From: Pollenia angustigena
Lineage: Eukaryota > Arthropoda > Insecta > Diptera > Polleniidae
DNA length: 64,000 bases
NCBI GenBank assembly: GCA_930367215.1
Contig: OV884059.1
Location: 73,503,393-73,567,392 of the forward strand
Direction of reading: 5' to 3'
In this document: positions 11,435 through 21,641 of the stretch, piece by piece
Layout of the letters: each line of letters opens with the position of its first letter
How positions within the stretch are numbered: the first letter of the stretch is position 1
The notes under the pieces: model-generated
The model's input: the letters and a program-made list of their open reading frames with translations, nothing else
What the model was told of the DNA's origin: nothing
The model's database searches: none
Made by a program: the position numbers and the translations under genes

Positions 11435-12570
11435 CCCAGTTGGCCATGTCTTCAAGACAACGTCGAGGACGCGTACAAGACCCATAGTAAATCCCTGACG
11501 ACATGTTGGCGACAGCCCATGCAAATCGTCGACTTTTTCGAACAAAGGGCACTTAAGTCGTAAACGACAATGTGAGCGACATTATTATGCATATTGTCGT
11601 TAATGATCACATGGGTAACAATGTGGTTAAAGTTGTCACTGGCGACTATATAAACGACTTTTTTCTCATAAAGTCGTTAATGCCCGATTAGCGACATTAC
11701 CTTAATAGTGTCGTTGATGACAATATTGTTGACACTATCTACGATTTAGTCGCCGATAGGTAAGTGACAATTAGGGATTTAACGAACACCGATACTGATA
11801 TATTGGCGATAGTTCAGATTTGCCGATATATCCAGAACAAGGGGACCGGGTAAATGGGTATGCCTCGAGGATATATTTACTAAAATCTCTTAGGGTCTTG
11901 ATGGGCTGTGAATTCCAACTAGTGAATTCCAGGGTCTTGATGGGCTGTGAATTCCAACTAATGAAATGACCGATGAGTTTGAGAGACTGGGCTCGAAAAT
12001 AGTGGATACTGGATGTGTGGAGACAGTCAGCCCTCCAATAGGCTATTGATTAATAAGGGAATGGGTTCTGAACTTAACATATCGTCGACATAATATGCAA
12101 ACATGCTAACTTCCAATAACTTTTAATGGAAACAACAAACTTTTTATATTTCATATGCGCAGCTTGAGAGAAAACCTAAAAATATAGTTGATTTAACACA
12201 CTTTAAGACTCAGTTTGAAGAAAAACTACATGCTGGTCGACGAGGTGTGTCTTTCTCTTCCACACGGCATTAAAATCTCAATTTACTTAAAAAGTGGATT
12301 TCTCAATTTACTTAAAAAGTGGATTTAGCAGGTTTGCACACTGAGCCTGGCACCTTGTGTTTCTTGTCCTATCAATTCACGTATTCCAATTGTAAATTGA
12401 ATTACAGCCGCGAATAACGTTATAAGTTACAAAATAATTTTATTTAACAGGCAGGATTATTTTTTTTTAATCTTTTTTATTATCAAAAATATTGATAATA
12501 AAACCAAAACATCAAGAAACATTAATTTTAAATTACATACAAATTTAAAGTTTTGAATTTTTTTTAGTAG

Positions 12571-12660
12571 AGGACAACGTAAGCGACCATTGCATGCATT
12601 TTGTCGTCAAAGTGGTTCGAAACACGACAAAATGCATGCAATGGTCGCCTAAGTTGTCCT
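12571..12660. repeat. 90-bp near-perfect palindrome
   Basis: AGGACAACGTAAGCGACCATTGC... pairs with ...GCAATGGTCGCCTAAGTTGTCCT: two 37-bp arms with about two mismatches around a 16-nt loop. A weaker related copy (GCGACAATTGCATGCATTTTGTCG) follows at about 12680-12760. Transcribed, it would form a long stable hairpin. Confidence 0.85.
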
Positions 12661-12775
12661 TAATAAAGTCTAATTGAAGCCAACATGAGCGACAATTGCA
12701 TGCATTTTGTCGTCAGTGTGGTTCGAAACACGACAAAATGGACACTTACGTTGTCCTCAATAAATTATTATTCAA

Positions 12776-13213
12776 GACAAAAGTATGAAAAAAAACAGAA
12801 GTAAAGGAAGAACATGTAAAATAAATTAAAATAGATAATCATTCAAAGCAAATTTCGATCTACCACAGGTTAAATACAATTTGGTTTAAGGATTGATGTT
12901 TGACTAATGACGTCAGCAGTCGTCGATGGCTGCGAGTGTTAAACGGCAAGCCCTCTGAGGAGATTGAGTGGTTGCAATCGAAACATGTCAGGGTAACCTG
13001 TACGTAAAAACGCCTGGGTTCGAGCCCAGATTGAGTCAAGAATGAAAAATTATCAGTAAATTTAAATTAATTTTCATGTTGTAAAATTCCTTTCTTCATA
13101 AAAATAATTTAATGAAAATTAAATTTGATGAACTTAAGCCTAATTAAAAATATTAAAATTTTGGATTAAAAACCATAAATAGTTCAACAAAATAACCACA
13201 ATACTAATTATTG
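12776..13213 (+). repeat. 438-bp direct repeat, copy 1, with Pol III B-box-like site
   Basis: Nearly identical to 13351-13788 across 438 bp, from GACAAAAGTA to ACCACAATACTAATTATT. It holds GGTTCGAGCC at 13017-13026, close to a Pol III B box, downstream of TGGCTGCGAGTG, a weak A-box candidate. That suggests a SINE-like origin or segmental duplication. No ORF. Confidence 0.75.
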
Positions 13214-13350
13214 TTAAAGCTAAGGCACGAGCTCTATGTTTGCATTTGTCCTTCAAGTTGTGCTGAAAAGGTCAGCAAGAAAAAGAAAGACAAAAAAAAA
13301 AAAAAAATTAAAAAACAAAATATGTACTTTGAACTTCAAGAAGAATTCTT

Positions 13351-13788
13351 GACAAAAGTACGAAAAAAACAGAAGTAAAGGAAGAACATGTAAAATAAAT
13401 TAAAATAGATAATCATTCAAAGCAAATTTCGATCTACCAAAGGTTAAATACAATTTGGTTTAAGGATTGATGTTTGACTAATGACGTCAGCAGTTGTCGA
13501 TGGCTGCGAGTGTTAAACGGCAAGCCCTCTGAGGAGATTGAGTGGTTACAATCGAAACATGTCAGGGTAACCTGTCCGTAAAAACGCCTGGGTTCGAGCC
13601 CAGATTGAGTCAAGAATGAAAAATTATCAGTAAATTTTAATTAATTTTCATGTTGTAAAATTCCTTTCTTCATAAAAATAATTTAATGAAAATTAAATTT
13701 GATGAACTTAAGCCTAATTAAAAAATATTAAAAATTTGGATAAAAAACCATAAATAGTTCAACAAAATAACCACAATACTAATTATTC
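13351..13788 (+). repeat. 438-bp direct repeat, copy 2
   Basis: Same orientation and same length as copy 1, separated from it by 137 bp that includes an A-rich stretch. Only scattered differences are seen (for example CCTGTCCGTA instead of CCTGTACGTA), so the duplication is recent relative to the rest of the region. The B-box-like GGTTCGAGCC lies at 13591-13600. Confidence 0.8.
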
Positions 13789-14068
13789 AAGACAAATTTA
13801 AAAAAATGTCTCCAAAAAAGTCGTAAATACGATTTTTAACACGACAATATACACGTTTTCTTACTTAAGTTGTCGCCATCAATGTTGTATAGGCGACAAA
13901 TTCAAAAATGTTTGGAAGACATCGTTGACGACATTTGCGTCTATGAACATTTGGCCAACTGGGTTAGAGTTTATTTTCGAACACTGGTTACAATGATAAA
14001 TCAATACCAACAATGCAATGGTCACTTACGTTGTCCTCAATAAAGTATTATTCAAAACAAATTTAAAA

Positions 14069-15824
14069 CAAGTTAGAGCGCTATATTCGGCTGTGCCGAA
14101 TCTTTGATACCCTCCACCGACACTTCGAATGTTTTAGGAGTAATATCTGAATGATGTCTATTTATTATTATAATCTTTGTAAAAACAGACATCTGCATTA
14201 AAATTTGTTGCGGTTTAGACCTACATATATAAAATTATTGATCGACAATCAGAATCAATTTTAAAAAGTTTGAGTAGAATATCAGTTTAAGATGAACTTA
14301 AATGATTTTCAAGAGAACAAATTATATAAAAGCCATTGTAAGCTATGAACCAATCATCCCAAATTCTGCAGAACGATTTCTGGCATTAAAAAACATAAAT
14401 TTCAATACAACGGTGCAATTAATTTAAGCGTTTGCAGTAAATTTCAGAAGGCTGCTAAAATGGAATCTAAGGAAAATTATGTACCGTATATCACAAAATT
14501 GCATAACATTTTTTCTGGCCATATGAAGCTTAACTGGAAGAAAGTTTACCGCGTATTTAATTATTTTTCCAGAGTGGGCTTTATATGAGGCCTATGGTAA
14601 GTTATGCACCGATCTTCACGAAATTTCACAGTCTTATTTTTAGTTCTAAAAAATGTTGATGTATCAAATTTTGTTATGATAGCGTAATTTTTTACGTTTT
14701 TAGGCGTACTAAGCTGTTTTCAGGGAGTAAGGTTTATATGGGGCCTAGGGTAATTTATGAACTGATCTTCACGAAATTTAACAGTCTTATTTCTAGTCCT
14801 GTAAAACTTATATGTTCCAAATTTTGTTATGATAGCATTATTTTTTACGTATTTAGGTTTACTAAGCTGTTTTCCGGGAGTAAGGTTTATATGGGGCCTA
14901 TGGTAAATGATGGACCGTTCTTCACAAAATTTTAAAGTCTTATTTCTCGTTCAATAAAACTGTGATGTATCAAATTTTGTTATGATAGCATTCTTTTTTA
15001 CGTTTTTATGCGTACTAAGCTGTTTTCCGGGAGTAAGGTTTATATGGGGCCTATGGTAAATTATGGACCGATCGTCACAAAATTTCACAGTCTTATTTTT
15101 AGTTCTAAAAAATGTTGATGTACCAAATTTTGTTATGATAGCATTATTTTTTACGGATTTAGGCGTACTAAACTGTTTTCTGGAAGTAGGTTTTATATGG
15201 GGCCTATGGTTAATTATGGAACGATCTTCACGAAACTTAATAGTTTCATTTCTAGTCCTATTTAACTGTGACGTGCCAAAATTTGTTATGATAGCATTGT
15301 TAGTTAGGGTTTTAGGCTTACTATACTGTTTTCCTGGAGTAGGGCTTATATGGGGCCTAGGGTAAATCATGGACGGATCTTCAAGAAATTTTACAGCGTG
15401 ATTTCCAGTTAATTAAAACGAACTGTTGCGAAATCTTATATCATTCTGTGCATTTTTCCACCATTTATGTTAGTTTTTGTAACAAAATTTTCAATTTTTT
15501 TTGGGTGGTGGTTCCACATTTTGATTCATAGCTCAGATCCTATTGAACCGATTTTGCTGGATTTCAATCCCAAACTGCTTAGGATAACTACAAGCAATTT
15601 GACACCAAGTTTGTTTATTTCTTTTGAGTTTTTCGAAAGTGAGCGTGTTTTCAACAGACGGACAGACGGACAGACAGACGGACATGGCTAAATCGACTTA
15701 AAATTACTCAAGGACCCAGAATATATATACTTTATAGAGTCTGAGATGAATAATAAAAAAGTTTCACACGGAATGACAAACTTAATATACCCTCTTCACA
15801 ACTAATTGTGGTGGAGGGTATAAA
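14069..15824 (+). mobile_element. Dispersed repeat family A, full copy (Helentron/INE-1-like?)
   Basis: It begins CAAGTTAGAGCGCTATATTCGGCTGTGCCGAATCTTTGATACCC, with a TTCGGC-TGT-GCCGAA hairpin. It ends TGTGGTGGAGGGTATA. The centre is a tandem array (14570-15400), followed by the GACGGACAGACAGACGGACATGGC tail. Removing the copy reconstitutes AAATTTAAAA-AAATGTCTCC, which occurs uninterrupted at about 13793-13812, so the ends are well defined and there is no clear TSD. Lack of TSD, an end hairpin and central tandem repeats are Helentron/DINE-like traits; no Rep/helicase is present. Confidence 0.75.
14570..15400 (+). repeat. Tandem array, six units of about 153 bp
   Basis: The phrase TATATGGGGCCTATGGTAA recurs at about 14580, 14735, 14888, 15041, 15195 and 15348, giving a 153-155 bp period. 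Units share GACCGATCTTCACGAAATTT and AAATTTTGTTATGATAGCATT. The long ORFs seen here on both strands (for example the 139-codon one on the - strand) are products of the repeat and not genes. Confidence 0.9.
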
Positions 15825-15983
15825 AATGTCTCCAAAAAATTCGTTCATATGATTTTAAGAACGACGAAATACACCTTTTGTTACTTAAGTCGTCGTCATC
15901 AATGATATATAGGCGACAAATTCAAAAATGTCATAAAGACATCGTTGAAGACATTTACGTCTAGGACCATTTTGTCAACTGGG
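15825..15983. repeat. Second right end of the CCCAGTTGGC element family
   Basis: AATGTCTCCAAAAAATTCGT through GACATTTACGTCTAGGACCATTTTGTCAACTGGG matches 13800-13963 closely. It is the continuation of a family copy that the family A element at 14069-15824 interrupted. Confidence 0.7.
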
Positions 15984-16152
15984 GTATAATTCACTTTACA
16001 ATTTCTGAACCCTTCCATGCCATGCTGACAGAAACAAAAACAATTGTTCGACCAAATTTAACTTAATTATAGTTTGTATCTAATGGAAAAGTAATTATTT
16101 AATGGCAAAATTATTTTACAGGAGAAACAACAACTATTTAAAATAAGAAGTA

Positions 16153-16984
16153 CACACAGAAAAAAATCAAGTTAAAAACGTAGAAAACAAGGTTGATTTA
16201 AAAATTTTTCGGTGGTGATTTTGCTTCATACGTTTTTCATGTTAATTCAACCTGATTTTACAATAACTGCGAACAACAATTTTTTCTTTTGAAATAACTA
16301 TAATTCATGTTAATTTAACATTGCAGTTAGAGCAAAATGTAATTTATATTGAAATAACAATCGGAATCACGTTGAATGAAAGTTATTTCAAGTTGAAACA
16401 ACGTGAATTTCATGTAGAATCAAATTGGTTTGAGTGTGTTTTAACAGTGTGAAGAAGCTTCAAAGAGCTTAAGAATAATTCAAAACACTTACCCCTGTAG
16501 CACATGTTTCACTAATTTTGTATTCTCCTTTGTTAACAGAATCATCAGCAGATTCGCCCGATATGGTTTTCGTCATCATTCTACTTTGAAAACTTGATGT
16601 ACTATTTAACTAAATAATTTTAATTAAAAGAATACGGGAATTGTCTTCTTTTTATAACATATATTAAAAATTAAAATAAAAAATGTACATACTTAAGTAT
16701 GTATGCATGTTAATTTAACAAGATAAACTTTTGATTTTAATATAAAACAGGTTTTTATGGATTCACTATTGAATCCATATTTATTTATATTTTAATATTT
16801 TATTTTTTTAACAGTGAATAATATTAAATAAACGTAATTTAAGGTTATTTTAATATTTTTCATTTAAAATTAATATGAAATAATGATAAATTTAAGTAAG
16901 GGCTTACTTTTGCTGAAATTTACTATAATTCTCAATCAACATTTTTCCATGTTCATTTTACATTGGTATTTTTTTTTCTGTGTG
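16153..16984. mobile_element. Inverted-repeat element with CACACAGAAAAAAA ends and TA target
   Basis: The left end CACACAGAAAAAAAT and right end TTTTTTTTTCTGTGTG are inverted. Each is flanked by TA (16151-16152 and 16985-16986). The 832-bp AT-rich interior has repeated GTTAATTCAAC/GTTGAATGAAAG-type words and no coding region. TA duplication fits the Tc1/mariner group, but the short A-rich TIR alone does not prove it. Confidence 0.55.
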
Positions 16985-18200
16985 TATGGTTTCAAATAAA
17001 ATAAACAGAACATTATTTCGCGTTCGGCTCACACACCCAGGAACGATATCTATTGTTTTAGTGTTTGTGAAGACGAACACAACACTTTATACTGTTCGTA
17101 ACTACTTTCGTGAAAGAGCCGACCACTATAAAGTGTTCTGTTCTTCGTTAAAAAACAAAACAATTGTACATTATATTTTAATGTTCTTTGTTTTTTTACA
17201 TTGAAAAAAAACAAACTTAAAATTTAAGCAACGACCGCAGCAAGAACAGCTTGTGTGTGTATATGTTTTGTTTGTGTAAAATTATTTTGCTGGCTTTTTG
17301 TTTTTTTCGTATGTGTATTTTGTTTTTGTAAAAAATATTTTTTTTTACCAGCCAAAAGTGTACTAGACACAACAGTTACGAACAAACATTAATGAGCAGA
17401 ATCGAACACTATGAAGTTTGTGGTTTTTTAAAAAAATAACTAACGGTATTAAATGATCTCATCTTTTGTTGAGTTGGATAAAAACAGTATTATTTTTGTG
17501 TTCGAAAGATGACAAACAGAAAAACGTTATTTATTTTAATGATTTTCTACACAAACACTATTAGCGTTTGTGTTATTTTTTAATGCTTTTCTACAAAAAC
17601 AAAAAGAGCGATACTTAGTGTTTATTTTCGAACACTGGTTACAATGATAACTCAATACCAACCCGGGTTACCACTTCGGTTTTTTTTTATATCTTTCTTA
17701 AATTTGCTTCAGTTGAAAGGAAATTTTAACTCACTGAATGAATTGAAAAAAATATTTGTATGACGAAATCTTCTTTAAAAAAACTGAAAAAAACTTGTAT
17801 GACGAAAACTTGTTCTCATCGCTTTTAAACATGCAGTAAAACCCAGGTGGGTGTTGGTAAACGATGTACATGCAAATCTTTGGTAAGGCAAAGATAAAGC
17901 TGTATATAATTTATTTTTCTTCAATAAATTACTTATTTGACAGTCAAACCTACCAGTAGTTTCGACAATTGACAATATTGCATGATACGAAAAGGGTTAG
18001 TTAGATCTTTCAGATCAGAATTTTCCAAATTGTTCGTGGAAACATGTGTTGATGCAATCAGAATCAATAAAAAATTCGATTTATAATTTTTAGGTACGAA
18101 TGGCCGTTTGTGTTTGAAGTAACGATATATAGCTTTTAAATTAAAATTTTAAACTTAACAACATCTCTATTAAATGTGAATATTTTATCAATCTTGTACT
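16985..18200. other. Upstream region of the GCLC gene, with an empty-site paralogue
   Basis: Repeat-derived DNA. At 17585-17660, CAAAAACAAAAAGAGCGATACTTAGTGTTTATTTTCGAACACTGG is the unoccupied version of the site that holds the element at 11435-13963. No coding exon is seen. The 5' untranslated exon of the GCLC gene may lie here or further upstream but cannot be placed by eye. Confidence 0.5.
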
Positions 18201-18225
18201 TAAATGACGTTTTTCGTTTTCAGCT

Positions 18226-20274
18226 ATGGGCATTTTACCAGAAGGCATTCCCCTTTCCTGGCAAGAAACCAAAGCCTTGTCTAAACACGTTCAACAACAT
18301 GGTGTACAGCAATTTATAAATCTCTACCACAAGTCTAAGGACCGCAAGGGTGATCCCTTTAAATGGGGCGATGAATTTGAATATATAATCGTTAAATTTG
18401 ATGAGGATAAGAGGGAAGCAAAAGTCGCATGCAAATCACCAGAACTTTTAAAAATTTTACATAAAAGGGAAAAACACAATCTAAGCAAAGGTATATGGAG
18501 TCCAGAATTCGGGGCTTATCAGCTGGAAAGTTCTCCCCTAAAGCCTTTTGAGGGGTCATTTGCACATTTCAAGACAGTAGAACATGATATGCGTATGCGT
18601 CGTAAGGAGGTGCAAGATCTGTTAGAGGAAGATGAATGTGTGCTGACATTAGTAAATTCGCTTCGATTTGGTTGCAAAGATTTTACTTATCCTTCGTATG
18701 AAACCAGACCTAATGATCCGAATTGTTTTGCCAAATCTCTTTACATACCGGATGAAGTCATCTATGCCGGCCATCCCCGTTATCTCGTTATAACTCGTAA
18801 TATACAATTGAGACGCGGTGAAAGAGTTCAAGCTAAGTTAAAAGTATTTAAGGATGTGAATACAAAGTTACCCATCGAAGGTAGTCCAACAAAGGAACCG
18901 GATGTAATTATGTTGGATAACACTTTTGGTTGTAATCTGCAAGTCACCGTTCAAGGAGCTGATATGGCAGAAACCCGCTATTTATATGATCAGTTAGCAC
19001 CTTTATGTCCTATTATTCAGGCTGTTACTGCTGCTTGTCCTATTATTCGGGGTTATTTAACAGAAATAGATAACAGCTATCATTTTCTAGGTGATGGCTC
19101 TGATGATCGCAGTCCAGAGGAAAGGGGTATAAAGCCTTTAAGAACAGACAAATGTCGTATTGCGAAAAAACGTTGGGATTCCATAGATTCTTATCTTACA
19201 CCCGAGGCCAATATTTACAATGACGTTGAGTTATATTTTGATCAAGATGTATACAATCGCTTGGTCGATGAAAGTGTAGATCACGTTATGGCTCAACATG
19301 TGGCCCATATCTTCATGCGTGATCCTCTACTTATGCTTACCGGCAAAGTGCAACAACATGATAAGGATGATACTGGTCATTTTGATAACATTAATACTAC
19401 CACTTGGCAGACATTACGCTTTAAACCAGCTTTGCCTAACACCGATCTCTGCTGGAGAGTTGAATTTCGTCCTTGTGATATTCAAATTACGGATTTCGAA
19501 AACGCTGCCGTAGCTTGTTTTGTTATATTTTTAACTCGCGCAATACTTCATTATCGTTTAAATTTTCTCATTCCGATTAGTAAAATAGATGACAATATGG
19601 CAACTGCTCAGAAACGCGATGCTTGCCGTAAAGAGAGATTTTGGTTCCGCAAAGATATTATGAAATCCCAAGGACAATTAAATAGTTTTGAAAATGGTTT
19701 AACAAATATTGAGGATTTCAGCCATAATGAAATAAATGGTAGCTGTATTAAGAATAATTTTATAGAAATTAAAAATGTAAAAAATAATTTCAATAACGAT
19801 TGCCATGTTAAAGAAATGGAACTCATGACTGTGAACGAAATATTTAATGGCAAGGTAAGATTATCATGAATCAATTTTTGCGAAAATAACTTTTCATAAA
19901 TTTTTTCGATTATTTTTTAGTCTGAAACTTGCCCCGGCTTAATTTTTTTAATACGTAGCTATATACAAACTTTAGATTTAGACATTAAGACACAATGCGT
20001 CATCAATGAATATATAAGATTTATTGAGAAGAGAGCTTCAGGTGAAATTCTAACCAACGCCAGCTGGTTAAGACAGCAGGTGCTAAGTCATCCTGAATAT
20101 AAGTAAGTGTTAAATATAACTTCATTCTTTCTCTTTATTCAAATTAACATTATTTATCTTTCTTATTCCTACAGAAAAGACTCGGTGGTTAGTGAAAGTA
20201 TAAACTACGATATTTTAAAGAAGATAAAAAAAATTCAAGAAACTGAAATATTTAAGCCAAGTTTATATGAATAA
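18226..20274 (+). CDS. Gclc: Glutamate-cysteine ligase catalytic subunit (divergent copy)
   Basis: Exons 18226-19854, 19921-20102 and 20175-20274 join in frame to 636 residues; all introns are GT-AG (GTAAGA/ATTTTTTAG and GTAAGT/CCTACAG). GCL ligates glutamate and cysteine with ATP, the first and limiting step of glutathione synthesis in the cytosol. The start GILPEGIPLSW...ALS matches fly GCLC. E50 and E52 (GDEFEY), E94 and E101 and R411 and R415 (WRVEFRP) keep the metal and substrate positions. DSIDSYL, AQHVAH and the C-terminal KRASGE are also kept. Odd features: a conserved TPGKP is SPLKP, and the near-invariant glycine-methionine loop near residue 231 is four residues short (LDNTFGCNLQ). 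An Asn-rich insert precedes the end of exon 1. The protein is shorter than the about 717 residues of the Drosophila enzyme. A TTTTCAG acceptor 2 bp before the ATG implies a 5' noncoding exon. No stop or frameshift is seen. Confidence 0.93.
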
Positions 20275-20313
20275 GAGAGAATTTAGTTTTAACAAATCAT
20301 TACAATATTTTAA

Positions 20314-20319
20314 AATAAA
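20314..20319 (+). terminator. Likely polyadenylation signal of the GCLC gene
   Basis: AATAAA lies 40 nt after the TAA stop and is followed by T-rich sequence. It is the first such hexamer downstream of the gene. Confidence 0.5.
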
Positions 20320-20865
20320 ATTTTTTTTGATTACAAAAATTAAGAGATTTAATTTAAAAAATGTCATTCATAAATTTCGAAAAGGGCTCAGAAGAGTGAA
20401 GGGCTTATAAATCTTTATATATAATTACAGCGATAAAAAACAGGTAGCTGTTTAAAATTTATTGAAAATAAAAATTAATCTTCAAAATGTAAAAAACTTT
20501 GCATTTCAAATTTTTACAGTGAGAGGTATATATGTACGTTTTGAATATTTGATCAATTTATTATAGATAATTATTTTGGATTTTGCCATTATTAAAAAAA
20601 ATCTAAATAGTAAACACCGTTTCAGGAGAAAAATTAAAATAAATACATTTTTGCTCAGCTTAATTATGAAATTATGATATCCTGAAGTAGAAGAAGGTTT
20701 TCAATTCATATGTTTTTCTTGGTGAAAATGTACCTAAATGTGCTAAATTCTTATAAAAAACTTTCGTTAAAAAAGTTGTTATCTTTTATTAAACTTTTCT
20801 AGTTCATAAATGCAAAATATATAGTAAAACTTTAAAGATGATCTGAATATTTGTTTTTGCACGCA
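20320..20865. other. Intergenic 3' of the GCLC gene
   Basis: AT-rich, with no recognisable gene, RNA or bounded element before the family B repeat begins. Confidence 0.4.
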
Positions 20866-21220
20866 CTAAAGAAACCATTTTATTATATTTCTGTACGATG
20901 TCTGTCCGGCTGGCTGGCTGGAAGGCTGGCTGTCCATGTAACCTTGTGCGCAAAGTACAGGTCGCAATTTTGGATATAATTTGATAAAATGTGGGACATA
21001 AATTCTAATTGGCACAAGGACCAAGCTTATTGAAAATGGGCCAAATCGTAGGACCACGAGGGAAACTCAGAAACTATCAAACCGATTTTAATGAAATTTG
21101 AAATATAGATAGATCCATATCTATATGGACACAAAAGTGATGCATTTTTTAAAAAATAGGACCAAGAGAGGAGGAGGGGCAATTTCTGCCTCTCAAACCG
21201 ATTTTAATGAAATTTAAAGC
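20866..21220 (-). repeat. Dispersed repeat family B, left part (host of the copia insertion)
   Basis: It contains CCGGCTGGCTGGCTGG, CGCAAAGTACAGGTCGCAATTTTGG and two copies of AAACCGATTTTAATGAAATTT. It matches, in reverse, the + strand copy at 51.3-52.4 kb. The sequence resumes at 34665 after the copia element, so one family B copy was split. The 63-codon ORF here is a repeat artefact. Confidence 0.75.
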
Positions 21221-21380
21221 TGTTGAAATAATTTGTTCCAAAATATTACTTGTTCATAATTTTACTTTGATACATTTTAATTATTTCTACCGAATATGTT
21301 TTGTATTTTTTGTTACTTAAATAAATAAAATTTTCTTTATTTTTGAATATTGAATCAGCAAATAAAAGTCGTTTTTGTTA
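21221..21380 (+). repeat. 5' LTR of the copia element
   Basis: It begins TGTTGAAATAATTTGTTCC and ends GTCGTTTTTGTTA. The 160 bp align without gaps to the 3' LTR. It contains AATAAATAAAA polyadenylation-like sequence. Confidence 0.9.
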
Positions 21381-21383
21381 AAA

Positions 21384-21397
21384 GGTTATGGGTCCAG
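21384..21397 (+). promoter_or_regulatory. Primer-binding site
   Basis: GGTTATGGGTCC follows the 5' LTR by 3 nt. Drosophila copia uses the internal fragment of initiator tRNA-Met as primer, with a PBS of nearly the same sequence. The assignment is by that resemblance. Confidence 0.75.
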
Positions 21398-21464
21398 AAT
21401 ACGTCGGTCCATTTAAACTATAATTTAACATAATAACATTTAAAAAAATAATTATTAAATAACT

Positions 21465-21626
21465 GAATGTAAAATTGAAAAATTGAATGACGCAAGTCAA
21501 TGGTCAGCATGGAAGTTTCAAGTTAAAATCACATTGATTGCTGCAGATGTTTATGCAGTAGTTACTGGGGATGAAGAATGTCCACTAACCCATTACCGCC
21601 CACTGTCCCCATATGAGTACACATGA
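21465..21626 (+). pseudogene. copia gag, N-terminal fragment
   Basis: The frame reads LNDASQWSAWKFQVKITLI then AADVYAVVTGDEECP, the conserved start of copia-type gag, before a TGA at 21624. The usual initiator ATG is missing. The hAT at 21642 interrupts it, and gag resumes at about 27653. Confidence 0.8.
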
Positions 21627-21641
21627 TCAAAGGCTGGCAAC

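Larger units (their letters stand above)
11435..13963. mobile_element. Composite fold-back element with CCCAGTTGGC termini
   Basis: It starts CCCAGTTGGCCATGTCTTCAAG and ends with the inverse, CTATGAACATTTGGCCAACTGGG. The ends carry many GTCGTT/AACGAC words in both orientations. The flanks join as GCGATACTT and TTAGAGTTTATTTTCGAACACTGGTTACAATGATAA. The same flank occurs uninterrupted at 17600-17660, an internal empty-site control for this insertion. There is no transposase. The interior contains a 90-bp palindrome and two 438-bp direct repeats. Confidence 0.65.

Noticed and set aside
12571..12760. CRISPR-like array of repeated GCATGCATTTTGTCG words
   Set aside because: Only two palindromic units, no regular spacers, and the DNA is from an animal genome.
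13013..13028. tRNA gene suggested by GGTTCGAGCC
   Set aside because: No acceptor stem or good A box could be drawn; kept only as a B-box-like site inside a repeat.
14951..15370. 139-codon ORF on the - strand and 100-codon ORF on the + strand
   Set aside because: Both are translations of the 153-bp tandem repeat, with the peptide repeating in step with the DNA unit.
17775..17975. 66-codon - strand ORF before the GCLC gene
   Set aside because: No recognisable family. It contains a phrase loosely like helicase C-termini (LYTALS) but the rest does not fit.
18649..19874. Several small ORFs within the GCLC gene
   Set aside because: Other-frame shadows of a clearly conserved coding exon.
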